From NCBI GenBank assembly GCA_958421275.1, contig CATZLI010000002.1:124001-188000 (forward strand): a stretch of 64,000 bases of DNA, read 5' to 3'. The notes beneath the pieces were generated by a model. That model did no database searches, was not told the origin of the DNA, and saw nothing but the letters and a program-made list of their open reading frames with translations. The DNA comes from an uncultured Collinsella sp. (GTDB lineage: Bacteria > Actinomycetota > Coriobacteriia > Coriobacteriales > Coriobacteriaceae). The translations under genes were made by a program, and so were the position numbers. Numbering within the stretch: position 1 is the stretch's first letter; each line of letters starts with the position of its first letter. Below, piece by piece: positions 23,804-31,603 of this stretch.

Positions 23804-24964
23804 TCATGGCCTTTGACTTGTAAGACGAAATAGCGCGGGGATATACACCAGGGAAGAAATCCCGAGCGCAACAAGCAATACGACTCGAATGCCCGCGATG
23901 CTGCTCAACGCAGCATTGAACAGATAGAAAAGGATGGCACCCACCGCCACCATCTGGCTTTGGACCGAAATCAGGGAACAGCGCATCGAAGAATCGACAG
24001 CATTTTGAAAAATTGAGTATTTAATTGGAGCAAATAACGAGTACGCGACCGTCTGCAGTACATAGAACACGGGCAGCAAATAGACCGGAGTAAAGGGAAT
24101 CAAAAACAGAGCAGCCAGGGAAAGGCGCACGATGCCGCAAATACGCGCAAAACGGCCCTTGTCGACATGAGCAATCACACTGGGCACAATAAGCCCCATG
24201 GAGGCCGAGGCAAGAAGCTGGACCGCAATGATCACACCCGAAGCGACGGCATTCATTCCGCGACCCGCAAGCAACAGTGAGAAAAAGTCTTCCAGGGCGA
24301 CAAAAGCAAATGCCTGAGAGCAGTCCATGATGAACGCTGAACGAAGAATGCCGTTACGCGCAATAGCGGCACCGATCATCTTCGGGCTAATTCCACGCTT
24401 AGGTGTCGCTGTAGTGTCCCCTCTTCGCATCTCAGGAATGCAGACAACGACAACCAACGTCAACACCATTGCGATGATATCTGCCAAAAGACCAATGAGA
24501 TACGCGCCAGCGGACGAAATGAAACCGCCCACACAAGCGGAGAGGGCATAAGAGGCATAGAAAACAAATCGCTCAACGACATTAAGCCTTACGAGCTGGT
24601 CCAGAGAGACGCTGTCAATGTAAATCGCTTCCATGGACCCGCTCATACATGCAGCGGCAAAACCTTTGAGAGCAAACGCGCCGATTAAAAGCAGAGGAGA
24701 ACGGACGAGAAGCAGGGCGGCGTAGTATCCAAGCATCCCCACGACGCCAACGAGACCACTTGTCTTTCGTCCAAACCTATCGGCAATATAGCCATTGGGA
24801 ACTTCAAGGATGAACTTGCTCACTTGATATGCAATCATCATGCTAGAAATCGCCACCATCGAGAATCCGACGAATTCAAGGTAAACCGTCAGAAAATACA
24901 AAATGGTGCTGAAGTTCGACAGAAAAACAAACGTCATATAAAGCAAAACCGTACGGTTTTTCAT
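23804..24964 (-). CDS. MFS transporter
   Basis: 386 residues with about 12 hydrophobic segments. The loop between segments 2 and 3 carries the MFS motif as GYIADRFGRKTSGLVG (about residues 60-75). It looks like a small-molecule efflux or uptake permease of the DHA-like branch; the substrate cannot be told. ATG 24964 has GGAGGGCGGAG just upstream, so it was preferred to the start at 24988. A LysR-type regulator gene lies 119 bases upstream on the same strand and probably controls it. Confidence 0.82.
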   Translation of the reverse strand: MKNRTVLLYMTFVFLSNFSTILYFLTVYLEFVGFSMVAISSMMIAYQVSKFILEVPNGYIADRFGRKTSGLVGVVGMLGYYAALLLVRSPLLLIGAFALKGFAAACMSGSMEAIYIDSVSLDQLVRLNVVERFVFYASYALSACVGGFISSAGAYLIGLLADIIAMVLTLVVVVCIPEMRRGDTTATPKRGISPKMIGAAIARNGILRSAFIMDCSQAFAFVALEDFFSLLLAGRGMNAVASGVIIAVQLLASASMGLIVPSVIAHVDKGRFARICGIVRLSLAALFLIPFTPVYLLPVFYVLQTVAYSLFAPIKYSIFQNAVDSSMRCSLISVQSQMVAVGAILFYLFNAALSSIAGIRVVLLVALGISSLVYIPALFRLTSQRP

Positions 24965-25083
24965 GCTCCGCCCTCCAAGAGTCAACAATCTAAATCGGAA
25001 TCTTGGAAAAGCATGAGGGCAAAGCCGTCAGTCATGTGTTACAAGGCGTCAACATTCACTTGACGACACGAGGCCAAATGGCC

Positions 25084-25974
25084 TCACGAAGCAAGATGAC
25101 GCAATAGGTGAAGAAATACCGTCTGGTGTCGATCGGTCCAGGCATTTTGTCGATAGCAAAAGTAGATGGGCAAGGCTACGTCATGCGAACCTTCAATAGA
25201 GTACTCGCTCACTTCCGACCCATCTGATGCGAGAGAAGAGCCAGAAAAACCCAATATCAATCCCCCGGCTTGAAGAAACTCAGCCTGCGCTCTGTTTCCG
25301 TATTCGACGTCGCGGAAGCGGAAATTAACCAGCTGAGCTTCGGGGCATTGATTGATCGCATTGAGACAGGGCGACAAATTAATGGGAACAGCTAACCTGC
25401 CGCCCAGTAACTCACGAACGGTCATAGCACCCACAGATTGATGACCCGCTGGGCACGAAAGAACCTTGAGCTCCTTTTCACCCAAGTATTTCGAAGAAAG
25501 GACACTGTCCCTTGGTTCCTCAAATGAGATGGCCACATCCGAAATGCCAAGCACAAGTGATTCAAAGCATGTAGCCGTTGGCTGATGCCACACATCAAGG
25601 TGAATCTGAGGGTGCGAGCTTTCAAACGAGTCGTACCAGTTTTCGGAAAAAAGACGCCCCCGCCCGTGAAGACAGGGGACGTAAAGACGAAAGTGGCCGT
25701 CGGGCGAAACGCCACCGTTCCCCGATTGGGTGTACTTTTTGAGATCGTCGACTTGTGCCAGGATCACGCGTGCACGACGCGCAAATTCTCTGCCCGCCGG
25801 AGACAAAACAGCCTCCCCCGCCGATCGATTGAGCAAAACGATCTGATACTCAGACTCCAGTTTCTTAATTGCCGACGAGACAGCCTGTGGGCTCACGTGA
25901 ACGGCGCGAGCCGCTTTGCGCACGCCGCCGTAGTTCGCTACCGCTTGAAGGTATTCGAGTTGAGAAAACTGCAT
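25084..25974 (-). CDS. LysR-family transcriptional regulator
   Basis: 296 residues. The N-terminal winged helix (about 1-60) reads FSQLEYLQAVANYGGVRKAA and then VHVSPQAVSSAIKKLE, the canonical LysR DNA-recognition helix. The rest has the periplasmic-binding-protein-like effector fold. It is followed in the same direction by an MFS carrier, suggesting that it senses that carrier's substrate. A small GAGGCC/GGCCTC hairpin (25070-25085) overlaps its stop codon. Confidence 0.88.
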   Translation of the reverse strand: MQFSQLEYLQAVANYGGVRKAARAVHVSPQAVSSAIKKLESEYQIVLLNRSAGEAVLSPAGREFARRARVILAQVDDLKKYTQSGNGGVSPDGHFRLYVPCLHGRGRLFSENWYDSFESSHPQIHLDVWHQPTATCFESLVLGISDVAISFEEPRDSVLSSKYLGEKELKVLSCPAGHQSVGAMTVRELLGGRLAVPINLSPCLNAINQCPEAQLVNFRFRDVEYGNRAQAEFLQAGGLILGFSGSSLASDGSEVSEYSIEGSHDVALPIYFCYRQNAWTDRHQTVFLHLLRHLAS

Positions 25975-26015
25975 AGGTTACTCCAAAGGCAGCCAAGGCG
26001 ACGGGCCGTGCGTCC

Positions 26016-26351
26016 TCAGATGAGGTTCTCGCCCAGGTTCTTGCCGCCGAGGACGTGCATGTGGAAGTGCATGACGGTCTGACCGGCGTTGACGCCCTTG
26101 TTGGAGATGACGCGGAAACCGTCCTCCAGACCCTTGGCCTTGGCGACCTCCTGGATGGCGTGGGCCATGGCGCCCATGGTCTCGGCGGGCACGTTATCGG
26201 CGATGTCACTGTAGTGCTTCTTGGGGATCACGAGCGTGTGGACCGGCGCCTGGGGATTGAGGTCGTCGAACGCGATGACCTGGTCATCCTCGTAGACGAC
26301 GGTCGAGGGGATCTCGTGGTTGGCAATTTTGCAGAAGATGCAATCACACAT
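26016..26351 (-). CDS. HIT-family (HinT-like) nucleotide hydrolase
   Basis: 111 residues. The histidine triad is HFHMHV with His95, 97 and 99, near the C-terminus, and a zinc-type CDCIFC opens the protein. HinT-type members hydrolyse adenosine 5'-phosphoramidates and other AMP conjugates. ATG 26351 is preceded by AAAGGAACC; a longer start at 26369 lacks a ribosome binding site. It stands between the LysR gene and xseB on the minus strand. Confidence 0.93.
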   Translation of the reverse strand: MCDCIFCKIANHEIPSTVVYEDDQVIAFDDLNPQAPVHTLVIPKKHYSDIADNVPAETMGAMAHAIQEVAKAKGLEDGFRVISNKGVNAGQTVMHFHMHVLGGKNLGENLI

Positions 26352-26400
26352 GGTTGGTTCCTTTCTCACAGACCAAGGTAATTATATTTGGTCGGGATGG

Positions 26401-26667
26401 TTAGAACGAAAGGTTGTCGTCGGTGTTGGCGGCTTCGCCGTCGGCGAGCACGTCGTTGCCGTCGACGTCCTTAAGAAGCACCGAGACCTTCTGCTCGGCA
26501 TCGGACAGGCGGGTGCGCAGGCTCTTGAGGAGCTCGACGCCGCGGGTATAGCTCTCGAGCGACTCCTCGAGCTCCATATCGCCCGACTCCAAGCTGCGGA
26601 TGATGAGTTCCAGCTCCTGCGAGGCCTGCTTGTACGTAAGCTGCTCGACCGGGGTCTTCTCTGCCAT
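26401..26667 (-). CDS. xseB: Exodeoxyribonuclease VII small subunit
   Basis: 88 residues, matching XseB: the segment LTYKQASQELELIIRSLESG followed by LEESLESYTRGVELL is the family signature of the two-helix subunit that coats XseA. Several XseB copies bind one XseA to degrade single-stranded DNA to acid-soluble oligonucleotides. It lies 42 bases downstream of xseA in the same operon. Confidence 0.94.
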   Translation of the reverse strand: MAEKTPVEQLTYKQASQELELIIRSLESGDMELEESLESYTRGVELLKSLRTRLSDAEQKVSVLLKDVDGNDVLADGEAANTDDNLSF

Positions 26668-26709
26668 ATCTGTTTCCTTTCCAAAAGGTTTATAGCTATG
26701 AAATGCGGC

Positions 26710-28161
26710 CTACTCGACCGTATCGACCGTTGCCGCCACGTTGCCGTCTGCCATGCGCACGCGGATGGCGTCGCCGGGCTTAAAGGTCCTGGCGCTCGTA
26801 GCCACCCCATCATCGCTGTACGCGATGGAATAGCCACGGGCAAGCACCTTGAGCGGCGACAGGGCATCGAGCGAGGCTGCCGCACGGCCCAGGTCGGACG
26901 CGGGTTTGCTGAGCATCGTGCGCCCCTGATGCTCCAGGCGGGAACTCGCAAGCGTGAGCGCATGGCGCTTGCCATCGAGCCCCGAGGTGCTTGCAACCAG
27001 ACGCTCGGGCAGACGCTCGAAGTTGGAGCGGAAGGCCCCAATCGAACGCGTTATGGCGCCCGAGAGGCGATCGGCAGTCAGCGCAAGCTCCGATTCGCGA
27101 CGCTCGACCATAAATGTGGGGTCGTTGAGGCACGGGCGGCACGCAGAGGCATTGAGTGCATCGCCCAGACGGGCCGTATAGGTATCCCAGGCGCGGCGAC
27201 CGCGCTGATCGAGCATCTCCAGGTCGACCTGGGCCGACCCAATCATCGATGCCATCGCGGCGCCAAGACGCTGATGGCGCGTCTCGAGCACGTCGGCCAG
27301 CTCCGTCATAGCCGGCGCCACCGATTCTGCCGCTGCCGTGGGCGTGGAGGCGCGGCGGTCGCTCACCATGTCGCAAATCGAGGTATCGGGCTCATGGCCA
27401 ATGCCGGTCACCACGGGCACAGGACAAGCCGCCACAGCGCGGGCAAGTTCCTCGTCATTAAAGGTCATGAGATCCTCGAAGGAGCCGCCGCCGCGCACCA
27501 GCAAGATGCAGTCGGGCGCTGGCGTAATGGAAGCGGCGCGGCGCAAGCCCTCGATGAGCTCTGCCGGCGCACCCTCGCCTTGAACCTTGGCACCCACGCA
27601 GACGAGCTCGACGAGCGGGTTGCGACGGCGCAGCGTGCGCTTGACGTCGTCGATTACGGCACCCGAAAGCGAGGTGACGACCGCCACGCGCGAGCAGAAC
27701 ACCGGGATGCGACGCTTACGCGCCTCATCCATCAAACCCTCGCGGCGTAGCTTTTCGGCCAGTTGCGCAACTTGTTGACGCAGCAGGCCCTCCCCCGCCA
27801 ACGAAAACGAGCGAGCGACAAAGCTCATGCGGCCCGTGGGCTTATAGAGATTGAAGTTACCCTTAAAGCTCACCTGCATGCCGTCGCGCAGATCGAAGGT
27901 GCGCTTGAGATAGGCGCCCTTCCAGATGATGCAGTCGACGGCGGCCGAATCGTCCTTGATCTGGAAATAGCAGTGGCCGCTTCGGGCGTTAGGACCACGA
28001 AAACCCGTGACCTCGCCCAAGACGCTCAGCTGCGGAATGGCATCAAGCGCACCGGCGGCGATCTCCACCGCCTGGCTCACGCTGAGCTCCTTGCGCTCCT
28101 GATCGTCCGAACCGTCAAACTCGGCGGAAACGGCATTGCCGGTTAGGTTCCAGCCTGCCAC
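26710..28161 (-). CDS. xseA: Exodeoxyribonuclease VII large subunit
   Basis: 483 residues. An OB-fold domain (about 25-125, SVSQAVEIAAGALDAIPQLS through SFKGNFNLYKPTGRMSF) is followed by the catalytic domain with IPVFCSRVAVVTSLSGAVID, LLVRGGGSFEDLMTFNDE and VVTGIGHEPDTSICDMVSD, all hallmarks of XseA, and a long helical region. Partner of the downstream xseB. Length is slightly above the family norm owing to a short N-terminal extension. Confidence 0.95.
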   Translation of the reverse strand: MAGWNLTGNAVSAEFDGSDDQERKELSVSQAVEIAAGALDAIPQLSVLGEVTGFRGPNARSGHCYFQIKDDSAAVDCIIWKGAYLKRTFDLRDGMQVSFKGNFNLYKPTGRMSFVARSFSLAGEGLLRQQVAQLAEKLRREGLMDEARKRRIPVFCSRVAVVTSLSGAVIDDVKRTLRRRNPLVELVCVGAKVQGEGAPAELIEGLRRAASITPAPDCILLVRGGGSFEDLMTFNDEELARAVAACPVPVVTGIGHEPDTSICDMVSDRRASTPTAAAESVAPAMTELADVLETRHQRLGAAMASMIGSAQVDLEMLDQRGRRAWDTYTARLGDALNASACRPCLNDPTFMVERRESELALTADRLSGAITRSIGAFRSNFERLPERLVASTSGLDGKRHALTLASSRLEHQGRTMLSKPASDLGRAAASLDALSPLKVLARGYSIAYSDDGVATSARTFKPGDAIRVRMADGNVAATVDTVE

Positions 28162-28230
28162 GCAGCCTCCTTTCGTTATCGCGCACAGAGGCTCCGGCCC
28201 TGCGCAAATTCAAATCCAACACATAGTACA

Positions 28231-28260
28231 GCGCCGCAGGGACACAAATCCCCACGGCGC
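28231..28260 (-). terminator. Hairpin between the metallopeptidase and xseA
   Basis: GCGCCG plus GGGA pairs with TCCC plus CGGCGC, two internal mismatches. It follows the metallopeptidase stop by about 17 bases on the minus strand. The sequence after it has no T-tract, so termination is uncertain. Confidence 0.45.
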
Positions 28261-28276
28261 CTGTCAAGCCAATTTG

Positions 28277-28981
28277 TTATCGGTTGGAGTTTCTGTTGTA
28301 GCGAGCCATAAGGTAGAGCAGCTGAATGATCGAAGTGAGCGCTGCGGCTACATAGGTAAGCGCGGCTGCCGTCAGCACCTTCTTGGCGCCGCTGACCTGT
28401 TTGGAACTCATACCCGACTGCTCGATGTACGCCACAGCGCGTCGGCTGGCGTCAATCTCGACAGGCAACGTAACGAGTTGGAACAGCACGCTAAACGAGA
28501 AGAAGATCAACGCGAGGGTCGTGAGCCCGGCAATGTTCATAAACAGGCCCAAGAGCAACACGATGGTCCAGGTGTTCTGGGTAAAGTTGACGACTGGGAC
28601 CAGGGCGGTGCGCACCTTCATCATGGCGTAACCGCTTTGACGCTGGGCGGCATGGCCCGCCTCGTGGCAGGCGACGGCAACGCTTGCGACCGACCCGCCC
28701 GAACGGTTGGCGTCCGAGAGATACAGGTTGTTATCCTGCGGGTTGTAGTGGTCGGTGAGCTCACCAGCCACGCCCTTGATACCCACGGCGTTGCAACCGT
28801 TGGCGTCGAGCATGCGGCGAGCGACCGTGGCACCCGTATCGCCGTCCGAGCGAACCTTGGACCAGGTCTTGTACGTCGAGTTGATATAGCTCTGCGCAGC
28901 AAGGCCAAGCACTGTACAAACAAGAACAACCAGCAGGTACAGCGGGTCGATGCCAAAGCCGTAACCATAGTAATAGGGCAT
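28277..28981 (-). CDS. Membrane zinc metallopeptidase, YugP-like
   Basis: 234 residues. The zinc motif HEAGH is at 106-110 (ACHEAGHAAQ). A hydrophobic segment near 12-30 and three more between about 125 and 225 place it in the membrane. The N-terminal run MPYYYGYGFGIDPLYLL is characteristic of the YugP/DUF-type neutral zinc metallopeptidases found in Firmicutes and Actinobacteria. Natural substrates are unknown. It lies upstream of xseA on the same strand. Confidence 0.88.
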   Translation of the reverse strand: MPYYYGYGFGIDPLYLLVVLVCTVLGLAAQSYINSTYKTWSKVRSDGDTGATVARRMLDANGCNAVGIKGVAGELTDHYNPQDNNLYLSDANRSGGSVASVAVACHEAGHAAQRQSGYAMMKVRTALVPVVNFTQNTWTIVLLLGLFMNIAGLTTLALIFFSFSVLFQLVTLPVEIDASRRAVAYIEQSGMSSKQVSGAKKVLTAAALTYVAAALTSIIQLLYLMARYNRNSNR

Positions 28982-29045
28982 GCGAATTCCTCCGAATCGA
29001 GTTACACGTTGGACGCATTCTACCCACTCAAGCGGCTAGGCTTCC

Positions 29046-30179
29046 CTATAGGAGCTCGATTTTGCCGTCCTTCACAGTGAGTCCCATGTTGCCCGAGAGC
29101 AGATCGTCCAGGCGCGAGCCCACAAGCTCAAAGCGCCAGCCTTCGCGCAAGGGGCTCTGCTCGGGATGCTCAATATAGTCGGCCAGGTCATCGCGCGAGG
29201 CAATGACCGAGGTCGCCACTCCCGAGCGTTCGGCAACCAGGCGGATAAGCGCGTACATGAGATCCGTCACGCTCTCCAGCTCCGGAGAGATCTGGCGATG
29301 CCCGCGCACCATGAGCGGCAGGCGATCGTGCGGGCAGCTTGCGCCGCGCTTGATGGCCATGAGCGCACCGTCCACGTCGCGCTCCCCCAACTGATCGGTA
29401 CCGCGAATGCTACGGAACTCCTCAACGCGCACGGGATTGCGCTTGACGAGCGCAAGCAGCGTGTCGTCGGACATGACCCACTTGCGCGGGATGTTACGGC
29501 GCTCGGCGCGGTCCTCGCGCCAGGCGGCGAGCTCGCGCGCGATGCCCAGCTGGTGGCGGCTGCACGAGTTGATGCGCTTGACCTTGCGGAATGCCTCGTG
29601 ACGGTCGGCGCGATAGTGCGACTCGTCAGCCAGCGGGCGTAGCTCGTCGAGCACCCAGTCCACACGGCCCAGCTCGCGCAGGCGACTCATCATCTCGGTA
29701 TAGGCGACAATCAGGTACTTGACGTCATCAATCGCGTACTCAATCTGCTTATCGGTCAGCGGGCGACGCGACCAGTCGGTCAGCGACTCGGTCTTGGGCA
29801 GCGAGACGCCGCAAAACGTCTGAACAAGCGCGCCATACGAAATCTGCTGGCGCTCGCCCAAAAAGGCAGCGGCGACCTGCGTATCGAAAATCGGTCGTGG
29901 CAGCACGCCCACGGTATGGAGCATAACCTCCATATCCTGCGAGCAGGCGTGGAAGACCTTAGTCACGCTCTCGTCTGCCATAAGCTCGGCCAGCGGCGAT
30001 AGGTCGTCGATCACCAGGGGATCGACCGCGACGCTCTCGGCAGGGGTGGCAATCTGAACCAAGCACAGGCGCGGATGGAACGTGCGCTCGCGCAAAAACT
30101 CGGTATCGACGGCAATCGCGTCGAACTCACGGGCGCGCTGGCAAAAGTCGAGTAGAGCCTGATGTGTGGAAATGTACAT
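29046..30179 (-). CDS. rnd: Ribonuclease D
   Basis: 377 residues. The DEDD exonuclease domain begins with FDAIAVDTEFLRE (D25, E27), continues with FHACSQDMEVM and ends with DKQIEYAIDDVKYL, matching the ExoI-III motifs. An HRDC domain follows (about 210-290, ARELAAWREDRAERRNIPR). RNase D trims tRNA 3' ends. ATG 30179 starts the conserved domain; an upstream GTG at 30215 has no ribosome binding site. Divergent from the lipid-kinase gene across about 100 bases. Confidence 0.92.
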   Translation of the reverse strand: MYISTHQALLDFCQRAREFDAIAVDTEFLRERTFHPRLCLVQIATPAESVAVDPLVIDDLSPLAELMADESVTKVFHACSQDMEVMLHTVGVLPRPIFDTQVAAAFLGERQQISYGALVQTFCGVSLPKTESLTDWSRRPLTDKQIEYAIDDVKYLIVAYTEMMSRLRELGRVDWVLDELRPLADESHYRADRHEAFRKVKRINSCSRHQLGIARELAAWREDRAERRNIPRKWVMSDDTLLALVKRNPVRVEEFRSIRGTDQLGERDVDGALMAIKRGASCPHDRLPLMVRGHRQISPELESVTDLMYALIRLVAERSGVATSVIASRDDLADYIEHPEQSPLREGWRFELVGSRLDDLLSGNMGLTVKDGKIELL

Positions 30180-30277
30180 ATCAACCCATCGAATAAGGTT
30201 AGGCCCGAAAAACACGGGTAGGATATCGGCATTGCCTTACAACTATACTCGGTTAGTCACAGAACGGGAACGTAAGT

Positions 30278-31195
30278 ATGCGCTGCCTTATCATCCACAA
30301 CCCGGCATCGGGCCCCAGCTCAGATGAAATCTTCGCATTCACGCACGCCCTTGCACAGGGCGGCGACGAGGTCGTGATGCGCTTTATCGGCGATGGCATG
30401 GAACCCGAGGACGCCGTGGCAGACGTGCGCGAGTTTGATCGCGTGGTCGTTTCGGGCGGTGATGGCACTGTCTCCAACGTGCTCGACCAGATGCGCGGAT
30501 GCGGTGTCCCCACGCTCGTCTTCCCCTCCGGTACGGCCTGCCTGTTCTTCAACAACATCGGCAATGCCCCCGAGGCGGCGGCGCTTGCCAAGGCTTGCCG
30601 CGCCGGTCGCACGGTCAAAGTAGACATGGGCGAGCTCTTTTGGCTCGACGAAGACGGCAACGAGAAGCGCCACGGCTTTATCATCATCGCCGGCTCGGGC
30701 TTCGACGCCGAGATCATGATGAAGGCCGCCCCCACCAAAAACGACATCGGCGAGATCGCCTACTTCCTCTCTGCGCTCGCCACGCCCAACCCTACGGTAG
30801 CGCACTTTACGATTGAGCATGACGGCATTGTCGAGGAGCTCGATGGCATCTGCTGCATGGCCGGCAACACCTCGGTCATTCAAAACGACATCAACCTGTT
30901 CCCTAACTGCCGCATGGACGACGGCATGGTCGACATCGCGGTCATCGAGCCCGTAAAAACCGTCCAGCTGCTCCCGACCGTGATCACCGCCGCGCTCGAC
31001 CCCGCCGGCAAGTTGCTCGGCCGTCCGCAGTTCAAGATCATCCAGACCAAGGAAGCCAAGATCACCTGCACGCCGTCGCTGGGCATGCAGTTCGATGGCG
31101 AGATCATCTCCAGCAACTCGGGCGTCTTTGGTGCCCGCGCGCTTCCGCAATGCCTCGACCTCATCGTCGACGAATTCTCACCGCTCGGAAAATAG
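30278..31195 (+). CDS. Diacylglycerol/sphingosine kinase-family protein
   Basis: 305 residues of the DagK/YegS/LCB5 lipid kinase family. The nucleotide motif VVVSGGDGTVSNVL lies at about 57-70 and the N-terminal LIIHNPASG is the family opener. Later LGMQFDGE near the C-terminus is also typical. Members phosphorylate diacylglycerol or related lipids at the inner membrane face; the substrate here is not known. A 30-residue membrane ORF starts nine bases after its stop. Confidence 0.88.
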   Translation: MRCLIIHNPASGPSSDEIFAFTHALAQGGDEVVMRFIGDGMEPEDAVADVREFDRVVVSGGDGTVSNVLDQMRGCGVPTLVFPSGTACLFFNNIGNAPEAAALAKACRAGRTVKVDMGELFWLDEDGNEKRHGFIIIAGSGFDAEIMMKAAPTKNDIGEIAYFLSALATPNPTVAHFTIEHDGIVEELDGICCMAGNTSVIQNDINLFPNCRMDDGMVDIAVIEPVKTVQLLPTVITAALDPAGKLLGRPQFKIIQTKEAKITCTPSLGMQFDGEIISSNSGVFGARALPQCLDLIVDEFSPLGK

Positions 31196-31204
31196 GAGGA
31201 CCCC

Positions 31205-31297
31205 ATGAACGACAATCCCCTGATCGGCTTTATTGTCATCGTCTTGGCCATGCTCGTCGGTTACGCCATCAACGTGATTCACCGCCGAAAGAAGTAA
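31205..31297 (+). CDS. Very small single-pass membrane protein
   Basis: Thirty codons, starting ATG AAC GAC after a perfect AGGAGG seven bases upstream that overlaps the stop of the lipid-kinase gene. The protein has a short acidic N-terminus (MNDNP), one hydrophobic helix (about residues 6-24, LIGFIVIVLAMLVGYAINV) and a basic end HRRKK, so N-out/C-in topology is predicted by the positive-inside rule. It is closed by the terminator at 31333. It probably accompanies the lipid kinase; I know no named family. Confidence 0.65.
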   Translation: MNDNPLIGFIVIVLAMLVGYAINVIHRRKK

Positions 31298-31332
31298 ATC
31301 TACATTGGTATGATATTCATCCAATTATCGTC

Positions 31333-31374
31333 TCCCCTGCCGTTTATGCATTTGCCAAACAGCAGGGGATTTTC
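31333..31374 (+). terminator. Terminator after the lipid-kinase operon
   Basis: TCCCCTGC (31333-31340) pairs perfectly with GCAGGGGA (31362-31369), then TTTTC. It lies 36 bases after the small membrane ORF. Confidence 0.85.
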
Positions 31375-31560
31375 ATTTCGGGCATTCCCAGCTACTTTAT
31401 TCGACTACAGTAATTACAGGGCGTCTTTATTAAAGTAAAGCTATAAACTGAGTACAATTAACCGCTCATCGCATATTTCATTACGCTTATCGAGTAAGTT
31501 TCTTTCATAGATGAATATTGTTTCCAGTTCGTTACGCTAATGGGGTGTCTTTATTGGCTG
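31375..31560. other. AT-rich upstream region of the C69 dipeptidase gene
   Basis: Between the preceding terminator and the leader hairpin at 31561 the sequence is AT-rich with several TTTATT/TTAAAG stretches and must contain the promoter. No ORF or repeat was seen. Confidence 0.4.
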
Positions 31561-31586
31561 AAGCCCTCTGGCAACGGAGGGCTTTC
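31561..31586 (+). terminator. Terminator-like hairpin in the C69 gene leader
   Basis: AAGCCCTC (31561-31568) pairs perfectly with GAGGGCTT (31577-31584) and is followed by TCGC. It ends 20 bases before the start codon, immediately ahead of the ribosome binding site (TGGGAGGG). Either it ends upstream transcripts or it attenuates this gene. Confidence 0.5.
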
Positions 31587-31603
31587 GCACGCTGGGAGGG
31601 AAA

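Noticed and set aside
31375..31560. Possible riboswitch in the long leader of the C69 gene
   Set aside because: No recognisable aptamer consensus; only an AT-rich stretch and one small hairpin next to the ribosome binding site.
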